Source: Bacteroidaceae bacterium (GTDB lineage: Bacteria > Bacteroidota > Bacteroidia > Bacteroidales > Bacteroidaceae). From it: a DNA stretch of 55,063 nt. The notes under the pieces were generated by a model. It did not search any database. It saw nothing but the letters and a program-made list of their open reading frames with translations, and was not told the origin of the DNA. The stretch is taken from contig JAFNXL010000022.1 of assembly GCA_017379075.1 (NCBI GenBank), positions 1-55,063 of the forward strand, in the 5' to 3' direction. Made by a program: the position numbers and the translations under genes. This document shows, piece after piece, positions 1 through 9,737 of the stretch; position 1 is the stretch's first letter, and each line of letters opens with the position of its first letter.

Positions 1-1002
1 ACGGTTTCCCATGGTGCGACCCAGATGCCGGTAGGCAAGTTCTGTGACTTCTCTTCCGCGTGGAGTACGCTTTATGAATCCTTCCTTGATAAGGAACGGT
101 TCGTATACTTCCTCCACGGTTCCGCCGTCCTCACCGATTGCTGTGGCAATGGTGTTGATTCCAACAGGTCCGCCCTTGAACTTGTCAATGATGGTCAAAA
201 GTATCTTATTGTCAATCTCGTCCAGTCCGAAGCGGTCAATATTAAGTGCTTCCAACGCATATTGAGAGATTCCTAAATCAATATAGCCGTTTCCTTTTAC
301 TTGTGCAAAGTCGCGAACACGGCGTAACAAGGCATTGGCGATACGTGGCGTACCTCGGCTTCTGCCTGCGATTTCTTTTGCCGCCTGAGACTCTATGGGC
401 AAGCCCAAGATGCCCGCAGAGCGTGTGATGATACGTTGCAAGGTGTCGCTATCGTAATATTCCAGATGTAGGTTGATTCCGAAACGGGCGCGGAGAGGGG
501 CAGTGAGTAAACCGCTTCGTGTGGTTGCTCCAATCAGAGTGAATGGATTCAGATCTATCTGGATACTGCGTGCACTGGGGCCTTTGTCTATCATGATGTC
601 GATACGGTAGTCCTCCATGGCACTGTACAGGTATTCTTCCACGATGGGGGACAGACGGTGTATCTCGTCTATGAAAAGTACATCGTTCGGCTCCAGACTG
701 GTGAGGATACCGGCCAAATCCCCTGGTTTATCCAGCACTGGTCCGCTGGTGAGCTTGAAACCGACTCCCAATTCGTTGGCTATAATATTACTCAGTGTGG
801 TTTTACCAAGTCCGGGAGGTCCGTGCAGCAGGGTATGGTCTAAGGGCTCTCCACGGTATTTGGCCGCTTCCACAAAAACGCAAAGGTTGTCCACCACTTT
901 TTGCTGACCGCTGAAGTCATCGAATCTGAGTGGACGCAAGGCGTTTTCAAAGTCTTTCTCCTTTTGACTGGATTGCCTTCTTATATCGAAATCGTCTTCC
1001 AT
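1..1002 (-). CDS. ruvB: Holliday junction branch migration ATPase RuvB (3' end cut by window edge)
   Basis: The minus-strand frame is open from the ATG at 1002 to the window edge (334 codons), so only the last few residues should be missing for a family of about 340. The N-terminus has the RuvB pattern: a leader, then [12 protein letters not shown], Walker [10 protein letters not shown], Walker B as DEIHRL, the GATTRSG sensor 1 region and the [18 protein letters not shown] sensor 2 helix, followed by the winged-helix domain with [17 protein letters not shown]. RuvB is the hexameric motor that, with RuvA, moves Holliday junctions during recombinational repair. Its start overlaps the 3' end of ybeY by 22 bases, which suggests coupled translation. 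It is the last gene seen of a minus-strand housekeeping run. Identification is secure. Confidence 0.96.
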   Translation of the reverse strand, partial: MEDDFDIRRQSSQKEKDFENALRPLRFDDFSGQQKVVDNLCVFVEAAKYRGEPLDHTLLHGPPGLGKTTLSNIIANELGVGFKLTSGPVLDKPGDLAGILTSLEPNDVLFIDEIHRLSPIVEEYLYSAMEDYRIDIMIDKGPSARSIQIDLNPFTLIGATTRSGLLTAPLRARFGINLHLEYYDSDTLQRIITRSAGILGLPIESQAAKEIAGRSRGTPRIANALLRRVRDFAQVKGNGYIDLGISQYALEALNIDRFGLDEIDNKILLTIIDKFKGGPVGINTIATAIGEDGGTVEEVYEPFLIKEGFIKRTPRGREVTELAYRHLGRTMGNR

Positions 1003-1406
1003 AATGCTAATGCTTTGTTTTCGGCGGCCTCCATGATTTTGCGTTCTCCCGGTCCTTTGTCATCAATGCCGCAAAGGTGAAGGATGCCATGTATGATTAC
1101 ACGGAGAAGCTCTTCTTCATAGGTGGCGTCCACTTGTTGGGCATTGGTTCTGACTGTGTCCAGACTGATGAACAGGTCACCGCTGATAACGTCCTCTTCG
1201 CTATAGTCAAAGGTGATAATGTCTGTATAATAATCGTGCTGGAGGTATTGTTTGTTCACTTCCAGTATTTTTTCATCATCAACAAAAATATATGCGATGT
1301 CGCCAACCTTTTTCCCATAACATTCTGCTACGGCTTTAATCCAATTGTTGTTGGCGCGCTTCTTGATGGCGGGCATCTTTACACCGTCCGTGTTGTAACT
1401 GATCAT
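981..1406 (-). CDS. ybeY: Endoribonuclease YbeY (16S rRNA maturation)
   Basis: A 141-residue protein of normal YbeY length. The zinc-binding signature is [16 protein letters not shown] near residue 110; in Bacteroidetes the third His of the classical HGxLHLxGxDH motif is replaced in this way, so the motif looks intact for the phylum. The central segment [15 protein letters not shown] is also typical. YbeY is a metal-dependent single-strand RNase needed for 16S 3' maturation and ribosome quality control. The start chosen gives [17 protein letters not shown]; the internal Met at residue 11 is a possible alternative. It lies 8 bp after the ctpA-like gene and overlaps ruvB by 22 bp. Confidence 0.93.
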   Translation of the reverse strand: MISYNTDGVKMPAIKKRANNNWIKAVAECYGKKVGDIAYIFVDDEKILEVNKQYLQHDYYTDIITFDYSEEDVISGDLFISLDTVRTNAQQVDATYEEELLRVIIHGILHLCGIDDKGPGERKIMEAAENKALALWKTISI

Positions 1407-1414
1407 GTCTGTTT

Positions 1415-3028
1415 TTATTTGGCGGTCAGCAACTCAATGGCTTTTAATACCATTTCATCATCTTCGTATATTACGGCGAAGTATTCGCTCATGTCCCAAA
1501 GGTCGCGGGCGATGAGGCCTTTGAGGATGCGCTGGATGTTTTGTACAGTCTTTACGCGCTCAGCCTCGTCTGCTGGCTTTATCTTTTCTTTCGCTCCTTG
1601 TGCCAGAATCTCATCAATGAGAGACTGTGGAACGCTGAACTTTTTATTGAATGCCGAGAAGTTGGGATATTGCTTAACCAATTTTGCACGGTTCTTGTCC
1701 ATATACTTCAAATTGGCATTGATGATGAAGTTTTTGGCAGAAAGTTCGCGATAGCATTTGCTGTATTTGGTTGTGTCCAATGGAACAAAATAGTCGGGCA
1801 TGATGCCACCGCCGCCATAAACCGTACGTTTTTTTCGTAAAGTCTGGTATCTCAAAGAATCGGGGAAATGTATGCTGTCCGCATGAGTCAGCTCACCTTT
1901 GTTGTATCTGTTAATTACGTCCTTTGCGTAACCCAACTTATCTCCCTTTTCATAGGGCTTTTGGATGCATCGTCCACTGGGAGTGTAATATTTTGAAACG
2001 GTAAGGCGAATCATGCTGCCGTCCGGCATGTCAATGGGACGCTGTACAAGTCCTTTTCCGAATGTGCGTCTGCCGACAACAATTCCACGGTCTTGGTCTT
2101 GAATGGCTCCTGCAAGAATTTCAGAAGCGGAAGCACTATATTCGTCTACAAGTATGGCAATTTTCCCTTCAGTGAAAAGACCACCACCGGTACTTCTAAA
2201 CTCCTGGCTTGGAGCTCTGCGACCACGGGTATACACAATCAAATCGTTCTTTGGCAAAAATTCGCTGGCAATTTCTGCAGCTGCCTGCAGATAACCGCCT
2301 CCGTTTTGCTGAAGATCTATGATAAGATCCTTCATGCCTTGTGCCTGTAGCTTTTTTATGGCTTCCACAATCTCCTTGTGAGTTGTTTGTGCAAAATTAT
2401 TGAAACGTATCAGACCGATAGTCGGAGTGACCATATATGCAGCGTCTACGGAATTTACGGGTATTTTGTCTCGTATGACATCGAATTTCAGCAGGTCCTT
2501 GATGCCTTGACGCTTGATTCCCAGATGGGCTGTGGTTCCTTTGGGACCTCTAAGGCGGCGCATGATTTCTTCGCGGCTCATCTTCACGCCAGCAATGGAT
2601 GTGTCATTGACGGTTACAATGCGGTCGCCGGCAAGGATGCCCACTTTTTCACTTGGTCCTTTGGGAACAGGCTGTATGATGAGCAATGTGTCTTCCAACA
2701 TGTTAAACTGGACGCCGATTCCTTCAAAACTTCCGGCAAGCGGCTCGTTCATTTTCTTTGTCTCTTCCGGATTGGAGTATGCTGAATGAGGATCCAGTTT
2801 AGACAACATGCCGTTAATGGCATCTTCAACCTGTTTTTTACTGCTAACACTGTCTACATAATAATTGTTTATCATTACGGTAGCCATGACAAGCTTTCGA
2901 ATGTCCTCTTCAAAAGGGTCTGTTTTTCTGGGTGCCGGCGTGTTGAAAAATTGTACGCTTGCATATACTGTGCAGGCAACACCTATACCGATAAGGCTGG
3001 GGAGTAATCTTTTCATCATTGTTTTCAA
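1415..3028 (-). CDS. S41-family C-terminal processing peptidase (Ctp/Prc-like)
   Basis: A 537-residue exported serine protease. A hydrophobic N-terminal segment (about residues 7-25) is a signal or anchor for the periplasmic side. A PDZ domain spans about residues 95-180 and binds substrate C-termini. The peptidase core follows, with the SASASEI serine region near residue 300 and the general-base Lys of TFGKG near 325, which form the Ser-Lys dyad of family S41. Ctp proteases trim or degrade envelope proteins from the C-terminus. About 160 residues follow the catalytic core. It sits between coaD and ybeY in the minus-strand run. Substrates cannot be told from the sequence. Met4 or Met5 are possible starts. 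Confidence 0.92.
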   Translation of the reverse strand: MKTMMKRLLPSLIGIGVACTVYASVQFFNTPAPRKTDPFEEDIRKLVMATVMINNYYVDSVSSKKQVEDAINGMLSKLDPHSAYSNPEETKKMNEPLAGSFEGIGVQFNMLEDTLLIIQPVPKGPSEKVGILAGDRIVTVNDTSIAGVKMSREEIMRRLRGPKGTTAHLGIKRQGIKDLLKFDVIRDKIPVNSVDAAYMVTPTIGLIRFNNFAQTTHKEIVEAIKKLQAQGMKDLIIDLQQNGGGYLQAAAEIASEFLPKNDLIVYTRGRRAPSQEFRSTGGGLFTEGKIAILVDEYSASASEILAGAIQDQDRGIVVGRRTFGKGLVQRPIDMPDGSMIRLTVSKYYTPSGRCIQKPYEKGDKLGYAKDVINRYNKGELTHADSIHFPDSLRYQTLRKKRTVYGGGGIMPDYFVPLDTTKYSKCYRELSAKNFIINANLKYMDKNRAKLVKQYPNFSAFNKKFSVPQSLIDEILAQGAKEKIKPADEAERVKTVQNIQRILKGLIARDLWDMSEYFAVIYEDDEMVLKAIELLTAK

Positions 3029-3052
3029 TTCTTAAATAGTGTATATATCACA

Positions 3053-3514
3053 TTATATATTATTATATTGTAGCCCTTGTGGGATAAGGGAATGTATTTC
3101 ATGTCCGAAACCGGCAAGTTCGCGGACAACACTGCTGCTGATGCTTGCAATCTCTGGGCTGGCCAGCAGAAGGACGGTTTCTATTCCGGAAAGTTTGCGG
3201 TTGATGTCGGCAATGTCCAATTCGTATTCATAGTCCTTTACACTTCGTATGCTTCTCAGTATAAAGTCCGCTTCTTTTTTCTTGGCAAAGTCGATGGTCA
3301 AGCCACAGTATTCTTCAACACTGACTCTGGACTCTTCCTTATAAAATTCTTTAACGGCACGTACTCTTTCTGCTGTGGGAATCCATGAATTCTTTTGTGT
3401 GTTGTATCCTACAGCAATCACAATATGGTCAAAAAGGAGCAAGCCGCGCTTTACGATGTCAGCATGGCCAATGGTAAATGGGTCGAATGAACCAGGGAAT
3501 ATTGCCTTTTTCAT
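3053..3514 (-). CDS. coaD: Phosphopantetheine adenylyltransferase
   Basis: A 153-residue protein that matches CoaD in length and motifs. [20 protein letters not shown] holds the nucleotidyltransferase GSFDP and the TIGH-type ATP motif, and [10 protein letters not shown] near the C-terminus is the usual ISS(S/T)xVRE segment. The enzyme transfers AMP from ATP to 4'-phosphopantetheine to give dephospho-CoA, the penultimate step of coenzyme A synthesis, in the cytoplasm. Its ATG overlaps the parE stop by 4 bases, so the two are probably co-translated. Identification is secure. Confidence 0.96.
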   Translation of the reverse strand: MKKAIFPGSFDPFTIGHADIVKRGLLLFDHIVIAVGYNTQKNSWIPTAERVRAVKEFYKEESRVSVEEYCGLTIDFAKKKEADFILRSIRSVKDYEYELDIADINRKLSGIETVLLLASPEIASISSSVVRELAGFGHEIHSLIPQGLQYNNI

Positions 3515-5514
3515 GCTTTTGCGGGGTTTGCTAGTTCTTCTTGCATCTCTTCTTCTGTTCTGTCTTCCTCAACAATCAGGTTGTCAATGATGAAGTTCTG
3601 GCGCTCCATGGTGTTTTTTCCCATGTAATATTCCAATAGTCCGGCCACTTGGTCACTCTTGTTAAGGGTTACTTGTTCCAGTCTGATGTCTTCACCGATA
3701 AAATGGCGGAATTCGTCAGGACTGATTTCTCCAAGACCTTTGAATCGCGTGATCTCGGGGTCAGGCCCTAAATCTTCAATGGCTTGTTTGCGCTCCGCTT
3801 CCGAATAACAATATTGTGTGATGAAGTCGGCCGATGCACTGATTTGCCGGTTGTGCTTCTTGTCTGTTTCCTCTACTGCTGCTTGCATCATTTTCAGTTT
3901 TGCTTTTCCGATTTTTGATTTTCGTCCTCGTACACGGAACAAGGGGGTTTGCAGAATGTAGACATGTCCTTTCTTGATAAGTTCGGGGAAAAACTGTAAG
4001 AAGAAAGTGATCATGAGCAATCTGATGTGCATTCCGTCCACATCGGCATCGGTTGCAACAATGACTTTGTTGTATCGCAGTCCGTCTATTCCGTCTTCAA
4101 TGTTTAATGCGGCCTGCAACAGATTGAATTCTTCATTTTCATAGCATACCTTTTTCGTCAGTCCGAAACAGTTTAACGGTTTTCCTCTCAAACTAAATAC
4201 GGCCTGCGTATTTACGTTGCGGCTTTTAGTGATGCTTCCACTTGCAGAATCTCCCTCAGTAATGAAAATACAACTTTCTTCCTGAAGGTTTCCTCTGGCG
4301 TCGTTCAAGTGTACACGGCAGTCGCGCAACTTGCGGTTGTGCAGGTTCGCTTTCTTGTTGCGTTCACGCGCAACCTTTGCCAGGCCGGCCATTTCCTTGC
4401 GCTCCTTCTCGTTGTCGCTGACCTTTTTGAGGATGATTTCTGCAACAAGCGGGTTTTTATGAAGGTAGTTGTCCACTTGTGTTTTGACAAAGTCGCCAAT
4501 GAATTTGTCAATGCTGATACCTCCTTCCGGCGCTGTGGATAACGAACCCAGTTTGATTTTTGTCTGGCTCTCAAACATGGGTTCCTGTATGTTGATGCTT
4601 ATGGCGGCCACAATGCCATTTCTGATATCGCCGTATTCAAAACTTTTTCCGCTGAACTCCTTGATGGCTTCGGCGATATATTTTTTGAATGCGGCTTGGT
4701 GTGTGCCTCCAAGGGTGGTGTGCTGTCCGTTTACAAAGGAGTAGTACTCCTCTCCGTTCTGGTTGCTGTGCGTGAAAGCTATTTCTATGTCTTCTCCCTG
4801 CATGTGGACAATCTCGTACAAAGGATTGTCGGTCATGCGGTCTGTCAGCAAATCGCTCAAACCATTGCGGCTTAGAATGCGCCTGCCGTTGAACATAATC
4901 GTTAGCCCGGTGTTGAGGTAAGTGTAGTTCCTGAGCATTGTTTCCACAAATTCGTTACGGAAACAATAATGTTTAAACAACGTGTTGTCTGGTTCAAAAT
5001 AGATATAGGTTCCGTTTTCGTCCTGAGTTTCTTCGGTGATGTCTGATTGCAGGATACCTTTTTCAAAGCAGGCTTTTCGCACTTGTCCGTCACGGAAACT
5101 GTGCGCCTCAAAGTGCAGGCTAAGTGCATTCACAGCCTTTAGACCCACACCGTTCAGTCCGACACTTTTCTTAAAAGCATTACTGTCGTATTTCGCTCCG
5201 GTATTAAGCATGCTTACGGCTTCCACCAGCTTGCCCAAGGGAATACCTCTTCCGTAGTCTCTAACGGATACTCTCAGGTTTTCATCAATGTTTACTTCAA
5301 TTCGCCTTCCGGCATTCATCTTGAATTCGTCAATACTGTTGTCTATGACTTCCTTCAAAAGCACGTAGATGCCGTCTTCGGCCTGCGAGCCGTCACCCAA
5401 TCTTCCGATATACATACCGGGACGGGTGCGTACATGTTCCATGTCCGAGAGGTGTCGTATGTTGTCTTCCTGATAGTCTGTCTGTAGCAGAAGCTGGTCG
5501 TTGTTGTCCGTCAT
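3511..5514 (-). CDS. parE: DNA topoisomerase IV subunit B (GyrB/ParE type IIA ATPase subunit)
   Basis: A 667-residue type IIA topoisomerase B subunit. It has the GHKL ATPase start ([13 protein letters not shown] and [11 protein letters not shown]), the GRGIPLG loop and the [14 protein letters not shown] lid, then the TOPRIM domain with EGDSASGSI near residue 420 and [10 protein letters not shown] near 490. It supplies ATP hydrolysis and Mg binding for chromosome decatenation with ParC. The length and short insert-free C-terminus fit the ParE-like branch found in Bacteroidetes better than GyrB, but GyrB cannot be excluded by eye. No ParC/GyrA lies in the window. The gene follows the acetyltransferase-like gene by 31 bp and overlaps coaD by 4 bp. 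Confidence 0.88.
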   Translation of the reverse strand: MTDNNDQLLLQTDYQEDNIRHLSDMEHVRTRPGMYIGRLGDGSQAEDGIYVLLKEVIDNSIDEFKMNAGRRIEVNIDENLRVSVRDYGRGIPLGKLVEAVSMLNTGAKYDSNAFKKSVGLNGVGLKAVNALSLHFEAHSFRDGQVRKACFEKGILQSDITEETQDENGTYIYFEPDNTLFKHYCFRNEFVETMLRNYTYLNTGLTIMFNGRRILSRNGLSDLLTDRMTDNPLYEIVHMQGEDIEIAFTHSNQNGEEYYSFVNGQHTTLGGTHQAAFKKYIAEAIKEFSGKSFEYGDIRNGIVAAISINIQEPMFESQTKIKLGSLSTAPEGGISIDKFIGDFVKTQVDNYLHKNPLVAEIILKKVSDNEKERKEMAGLAKVARERNKKANLHNRKLRDCRVHLNDARGNLQEESCIFITEGDSASGSITKSRNVNTQAVFSLRGKPLNCFGLTKKVCYENEEFNLLQAALNIEDGIDGLRYNKVIVATDADVDGMHIRLLMITFFLQFFPELIKKGHVYILQTPLFRVRGRKSKIGKAKLKMMQAAVEETDKKHNRQISASADFITQYCYSEAERKQAIEDLGPDPEITRFKGLGEISPDEFRHFIGEDIRLEQVTLNKSDQVAGLLEYYMGKNTMERQNFIIDNLIVEEDRTEEEMQEELANPAKA

Positions 5515-5545
5515 GATGGAGGTAATGAAACTGTGTGGTTAATTG

Positions 5546-6706
5546 TCAGAATAAAGTTTTCTGGTAGGCGCAGCGCTTTTTGTGGATGATGCAGTCCAGA
5601 TTCTTCCATTGAGTCTGGCTCTTGTCATTGTCTTCCAATTGGTGGTGTGTCTCTGCCCATTCGTATCCGTCTTTGGAACCTTCGGGGATAAGGTCCGCAA
5701 AAATTAAGGCATTGGCACCCTTGTCCTGGTATTCGGGTAAGACTCCTACCAATAGCATATCCAAAATTTGTGGGTGTTTGGTAAACCAAAGGGCTTTTGC
5801 CAAATGGAACCAACCAAATGGGAACATCTTAGCTTTGGCTTTTTGAATGGCTCTGCTCAGGCTGGTGATGCAGATGCCCATACCGATAACTTCGCCTTCC
5901 GCGGTTTCAACGACGCTAAGATAACGCTTGTCCAGGAATGGAAGGTATTGTTCAGCATAAGCCATCATCTGCTTCTCGTCCATTTCGCTGTAGCCGTATA
6001 GGTTGGCATAGGCTTTGTTTACCACGTGCAGAACTTTTTGGATATATCCGCCTTCTTTGATTTCCTTCTTGCTCTTGAATTTGTGGATTCTGAAACCGTA
6101 TCTCTTCTGTACCAGTTCCGCAATCTTGAAATACTTTTCCTTGTTGGCCTCGTGTCCGGTTCCTGCTTTGGGTACAAAAACCTTGCGTTCTACCCATCCC
6201 ACTTCTTTGGTGTATCCCAACTTGAGCATGTGGTCGTTGTAGTAGGGGTAGTTGTAGATGCTGTTCATGGTGCTCAACTGGTCAAAACCTTCGGTGAGCA
6301 TACCTTCCAAGTCCAAGTCAGTAAAGCCCATTGGCCCCACAATTTTGTTCATTCCGCGTTCCGCACCCCATTTTTCAACGGCATCCAATAACAGACGGCT
6401 TACTTCAATGTCATCAATAAAGTCAATCCATCCGAATCGCACGGTTTGTTTCTTCCAGGTCTCGTTTGCGCGGTTGTTGATGATAGCAGCTACGCGGCCG
6501 ACTATTTTTCCGTTTCGTTTGGCCAGGAAAAATTCGGCTTCGCAAAAGTTGAATGCCGGATTCTTTTGGGGGTTAAATGTGTCAAGTGTGTCTTCCAGCA
6601 GGTCGGGTACGGCATAGGGACAATCCTTGTACAGCTCGTAGTTGAATCTGACAAACGCTTTGAGCTCTTTCTTGGTTTTGACGGTTGAGATTGTGATATC
6701 TGACAT
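5546..6706 (-). CDS. GNAT-like N-acetyltransferase domain protein, function unknown
   Basis: A 386-residue cytoplasmic protein without signal peptide. The first half has features of a GNAT fold: an N-terminal KELKAFVRFNYELYKDCPYAVPDL, then EFFLAKRNGKIVGRVAAIIN, which resembles the acetyl-CoA-binding beta-strand and loop. The second half has a further VIGMGICITSLSRAIQKAK region and a typical GNAT-like LVGVLPEYQDKGANALIFADL, where a family R/QxxGxG/A loop would be. Similar proteins occur widely in Bacteroidales, often labelled only as acetyltransferase-like. Substrate is unknown. It is the first gene of the minus-strand run, and a -7-like box lies at 6745-6752 upstream. Confidence 0.75.
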   Translation of the reverse strand: MSDITISTVKTKKELKAFVRFNYELYKDCPYAVPDLLEDTLDTFNPQKNPAFNFCEAEFFLAKRNGKIVGRVAAIINNRANETWKKQTVRFGWIDFIDDIEVSRLLLDAVEKWGAERGMNKIVGPMGFTDLDLEGMLTEGFDQLSTMNSIYNYPYYNDHMLKLGYTKEVGWVERKVFVPKAGTGHEANKEKYFKIAELVQKRYGFRIHKFKSKKEIKEGGYIQKVLHVVNKAYANLYGYSEMDEKQMMAYAEQYLPFLDKRYLSVVETAEGEVIGMGICITSLSRAIQKAKAKMFPFGWFHLAKALWFTKHPQILDMLLVGVLPEYQDKGANALIFADLIPEGSKDGYEWAETHHQLEDNDKSQTQWKNLDCIIHKKRCAYQKTLF

Positions 6707-6744
6707 GTCTTGGTAATATATTTTAATCTACATTATTTTGGATA

Positions 6745-6779
6745 CAAAGTTAATAATTATTAGGGAAATTGCATTCAAA
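6745..6779 (-). promoter_or_regulatory. Candidate promoter of the 6706-1 minus-strand run
   Basis: On the minus strand TAACTTTG (6752-6745) fits the TAnnTTTG -7 box. The nearest TTTG upstream (6779-6776) is 23 bp away, longer than the usual 19-21, so the -33 part is uncertain. Confidence 0.45.
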
Positions 6780-6833
6780 AATGACATTATAATTAAATTC
6801 TTATTGTTAAAAAGAAAAAAAACGTCATTTTTC

Positions 6834-6864
6834 TTGGTCATAAATGTAAAGAATGTTACTTTTG
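6834..6864 (+). promoter_or_regulatory. Promoter of first OmpA-type gene
   Basis: TTG at 6834-6836, 20 bp, then TACTTTTG at 6857-6864. This is the Bacteroidetes primary sigma pattern. It puts the transcript start near 6871 and therefore supports the ATG at 6892, not the upstream in-frame ATG at 6853, which lies within the promoter. Confidence 0.8.
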
Positions 6865-6891
6865 TCCACTACAACCAAAATAAGTATCGTT

Positions 6892-8052
6892 ATGAGAAAA
6901 TTTTACAAGTTAATCGCAGCCATAACATTGGCTTATGGTTTTGCACCGACCGCTTCTGCGCAAAAGGCAGAAAAGGATTATGAACCGTACCCTCACATGT
7001 TTGTAGGCGTACAGGGTGGAGTACAGAACACGTTCAATAACAGTTTTAACAACTGGAAGACCTTTACTCCCACTGCAAGCCTCAGCTTTGGTGGTTACTT
7101 CAACAAGATTGTGGGCTCTCGTTTGCATTTCAATGGTATTTGGGACAAGGGTAGCGCTCAGTATCTCAGCCTTAAGGAGAAACCCTATTCAGGCAAGTTT
7201 GACTACAAGTATTTGACAACCAGTGCTGATGTTCTGGTGAACCTTTGCACTCTTTTTGGCAACAAAGACAGCTATCCCGTAAATTTGATTTACATCATGG
7301 GATTGGGCGCTAACTATGCTTGGGACAATGATGGAGCTTTGGCTCTGGCAACAGGAACTCCTGCAGTTAGAGGTATGGAATATGCAGCCAATGACAAACG
7401 TTGGGCTTTCAATGCCCGTGTAGGATTGGGCTTGGATATTCCTGTTCACAAGAATGTTAGCGTCAACCTTGAGGCAGACCTCAATCATATTATTCCCGGT
7501 GACAACCACAAGTTCGTAACAGACAATCTGCAGTTTACCGGTCAGGTGGGTGTTAACTTCAAGTTTGGTTACAAGAAGAAGGCTGTTGAAGAAGAATGGG
7601 TAACCCGCGTAGATACCATTTGGTATGACGATGTGGCCTACACTCCCCGTGTTGAGGATGGAACTCTCACTTGGAATGTGTTCTATGAGATTCGTGAGAG
7701 TGACTTCAATGATCCCGATGCTCAGTTGCGCGCTATCGGTGCCTTCTTGGCGGACCACCGCGAGTGTAAGGTTACCATCAAGTCTTACGCAGACGTACAG
7801 ACTGGTAACCCCAAAATCAACATGGGTTACAGTCAGCAGCGTTCAGAGAAGGCTGTAAAGGCTTTGGTTGATGCGGGTGTAGATCCTTCAATCATCAAGG
7901 CCGAATACTTCGGTGACACTGTACAGCCTTTCGCAGAGAACGACAAGAACCGTGTGTCTATTATTACAGCTACCGGCTTGAAGGACGTTAAGGACAAGTA
8001 CACTGTCAAGAAGTACCGCACAAAGGAGGTTCGTGAGTTGAAAAAAAAGTAA
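6892..8052 (+). CDS. OmpA-family outer-membrane protein (copy 1)
   Basis: A 386-residue outer-membrane protein. Residues 1-23 (MRKFYKLIAAITLAYGFAPTASAQ) form a signal peptide. An N-terminal region of about 200 residues is rich in alternating aromatic and polar residues and GLG/GVNFKFGYKKK strands, as in an eight-stranded beta-barrel. The C-terminal domain (about 235-380) is OmpA-like: a span with the peptidoglycan-binding pattern YSQQRSEKAVKALVDAGVDPSIIKAEYFGD and NDKNRVSIITA. It probably links outer membrane and cell wall. The last ~190 residues are almost identical to copy 2 at 9738. Start chosen from the promoter and the signal peptide. A terminator follows at 8068. Confidence 0.88.
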   Translation: MRKFYKLIAAITLAYGFAPTASAQKAEKDYEPYPHMFVGVQGGVQNTFNNSFNNWKTFTPTASLSFGGYFNKIVGSRLHFNGIWDKGSAQYLSLKEKPYSGKFDYKYLTTSADVLVNLCTLFGNKDSYPVNLIYIMGLGANYAWDNDGALALATGTPAVRGMEYAANDKRWAFNARVGLGLDIPVHKNVSVNLEADLNHIIPGDNHKFVTDNLQFTGQVGVNFKFGYKKKAVEEEWVTRVDTIWYDDVAYTPRVEDGTLTWNVFYEIRESDFNDPDAQLRAIGAFLADHRECKVTIKSYADVQTGNPKINMGYSQQRSEKAVKALVDAGVDPSIIKAEYFGDTVQPFAENDKNRVSIITATGLKDVKDKYTVKKYRTKEVRELKKK

Positions 8053-8067
8053 GAAAGTTACAGACAT

Positions 8068-8100
8068 AAAGCCTCGGGGTAATGATGCCTCGGGGCTTTT
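8068..8100 (+). terminator. Rho-independent terminator after OmpA copy 1
   Basis: The arms around the loop AATGAT pair over about 13 bp, allowing G-U pairs, from AAAGCC to GGCTTT, followed by a T-run. The arms also contain the direct repeat GCCTCGGGG. Confidence 0.8.
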
Positions 8101-8182
8101 ATGTACTTAAAGATGTGCGGTTTCACTTTTTGGTTTGAATCAGCTTATCTGACAAATAATAATTAACCTAAAATGTTTTATT

Positions 8183-9496
8183 ATGACAAGAAGAGACTTC
8201 ATCTACAGGTCTGCCATTTTGGGCGCAGGCGCATCTTTGAGCCCCATGCTTGTGCGTGCAAGTGGTAAACAAGTGGGTGCCAACGATAAGATAAGAATTG
8301 GTCTGATCGGATGCAATGGCATGGGATTCAGTAACCTTACGTCTTTCCTCCGCAATTCAGAAGTGGAATGTATCGCTTTGGCTGATATTGATCAGGGCGT
8401 GCTGGACAGGCGTGCGGCAGAAGTGGAGAAAATACAAGGAAAGAAACCAAAGGGACTTTATAAAGACTGGCGTCATCTGATAGACAATAAGGATGTGGAT
8501 GTGGTCATTGTCGGCACTCCTGACCATTGGCATTGCCTTCAGATGGTTGCTGCTTGCGAGGCCGGTAAGGACGTATATTGCGAGAAACCTTTAGGCAACA
8601 GCATTGAAGAATGCAATATCATGATTCGTGCGGCAGAAAAATATAATAGTGTGGTTCAGGTGGGCCAATGGCAACGTAGCGACCCGCATTGGCAGGATGC
8701 TATGAATTTTCTGCATAGCGGCCAGATAGGAAAGGTTCGTACGGTGCGTGTCTTCTCTTATCAGGGATGGTGTCCCTCAATTCCGGTTAAGCCCGATGGC
8801 TCTGTACCTCCTGGTGTAGATTATGACATGTGGCTGGGCCCTGCCCCCAAGCGTCCTTTTAATCCAAACCGTTTCCACTTTACCTTCCGTTGGTTCTGGG
8901 ACTATGCCGGTGGTCTGATGACAGACTGGGGTGTGCATTTGCTTGATTACGCACTTTATGGCATGAATGTAACCGCTCCGCAGTCCATTATGGCATCTGG
9001 CGGAAAGTTCGGTTACCCCGATGACGCATGCGAAACTCCTGACCTTTTGCAGACAGTCTATACCTTCAAGGACTTTACCGTTATGTGGGATCATGCTATT
9101 GGAATTGACGATGGCGCCTACGGTCGTACTCATGGTTTGGGATTTGTGGGCGAAAACGGAACGCTGGTAGTAGACCGCGGCGGTTGGGAGGTAATTCCCG
9201 AACGAGTGGGGGGCAAGGCACGCATGGAGCCGGTTGAACTTCACAGAGCTTATGGAGAAGGCGGCCTGAACCTTCATGTAAAGAATCATCTGGAATGCAT
9301 CAAGAACCGTACACCAGAAAAATGTGCGGCCAACATCCATATCGGAGCGCATATCGCCAAGTTCGCCCATTTGGGCAATATCGCATACCGCACCGGCAAG
9401 AAACTGACTTGGGATGGAAAGTCTTTCCATGACCGCGAGGCAGACTCTTATCTGTGCAAGGAATACCGCAAGCCTTGGAAATTGCCAAAGGTTTGA
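8183..9496 (+). CDS. Gfo/Idh/MocA-family oxidoreductase with Tat-type signal
   Basis: A 437-residue NAD(P)-dependent oxidoreductase. The N-terminus MTRRDFIYRSAILGAGASLS has a twin-arginine motif followed by a hydrophobic stretch, so it is probably exported folded through Tat. A Rossmann start follows (RIGLIGCNGMGFSN), then DVVIVGTPDHWHCLQM and the EKPLG motif that marks this family (YCEKPLGNSIEECN), with the substrate domain after it (YAGGLMTDWGVHLLDYAL). Such exported members in Bacteroidetes act on sugars or sugar derivatives; some are glycosidase-like through a redox mechanism. The substrate is not visible. It stands alone between the two OmpA copies. Confidence 0.9.
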   Translation: MTRRDFIYRSAILGAGASLSPMLVRASGKQVGANDKIRIGLIGCNGMGFSNLTSFLRNSEVECIALADIDQGVLDRRAAEVEKIQGKKPKGLYKDWRHLIDNKDVDVVIVGTPDHWHCLQMVAACEAGKDVYCEKPLGNSIEECNIMIRAAEKYNSVVQVGQWQRSDPHWQDAMNFLHSGQIGKVRTVRVFSYQGWCPSIPVKPDGSVPPGVDYDMWLGPAPKRPFNPNRFHFTFRWFWDYAGGLMTDWGVHLLDYALYGMNVTAPQSIMASGGKFGYPDDACETPDLLQTVYTFKDFTVMWDHAIGIDDGAYGRTHGLGFVGENGTLVVDRGGWEVIPERVGGKARMEPVELHRAYGEGGLNLHVKNHLECIKNRTPEKCAANIHIGAHIAKFAHLGNIAYRTGKKLTWDGKSFHDREADSYLCKEYRKPWKLPKV

Positions 9497-9509
9497 TTCT
9501 CTCTTTCAT

Positions 9510-9541
9510 AAGCCCCTTCAGAATATTTTCCGAGGGGCTTT
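9510..9541 (+). terminator. Rho-independent terminator after Gfo/Idh/MocA gene
   Basis: AAGCCCCT pairs with AGGGGCTT across a 15-base loop, and the right arm runs into TTTTT. Confidence 0.85.
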
Positions 9542-9673
9542 TTCATGGATAATGTACTTCTTTTCTCAAAAGGGGAAAACATAATGGAAATGCGTTAACA
9601 ATGTGAAAAAAGTAAAGTTGAGTAAGCATTTGGAGTAAAAAATAACTAAAAAGCGAAAAAAACGAACATTTAT

Positions 9674-9705
9674 TTTGTCCAAATAAATAAAATATTCTAC
9701 TTTTG
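9674..9705 (+). promoter_or_regulatory. Promoter of second OmpA-type gene
   Basis: TTTG 9674-9677, 20 bp, TACTTTTG 9698-9705. Same box sequence as the copy 1 promoter (TACTTTTG), in a very A/T-rich leader. Confidence 0.85.
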
Positions 9706-9737
9706 TTCAAAATTATTAATAATTGAGATTTACAGAC

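Noticed and set aside
1077-1754. 225-codon plus-strand frame across ybeY and the protease gene
   Set aside because: Antisense to two conserved genes, Cys/Phe-rich translation without family resemblance.
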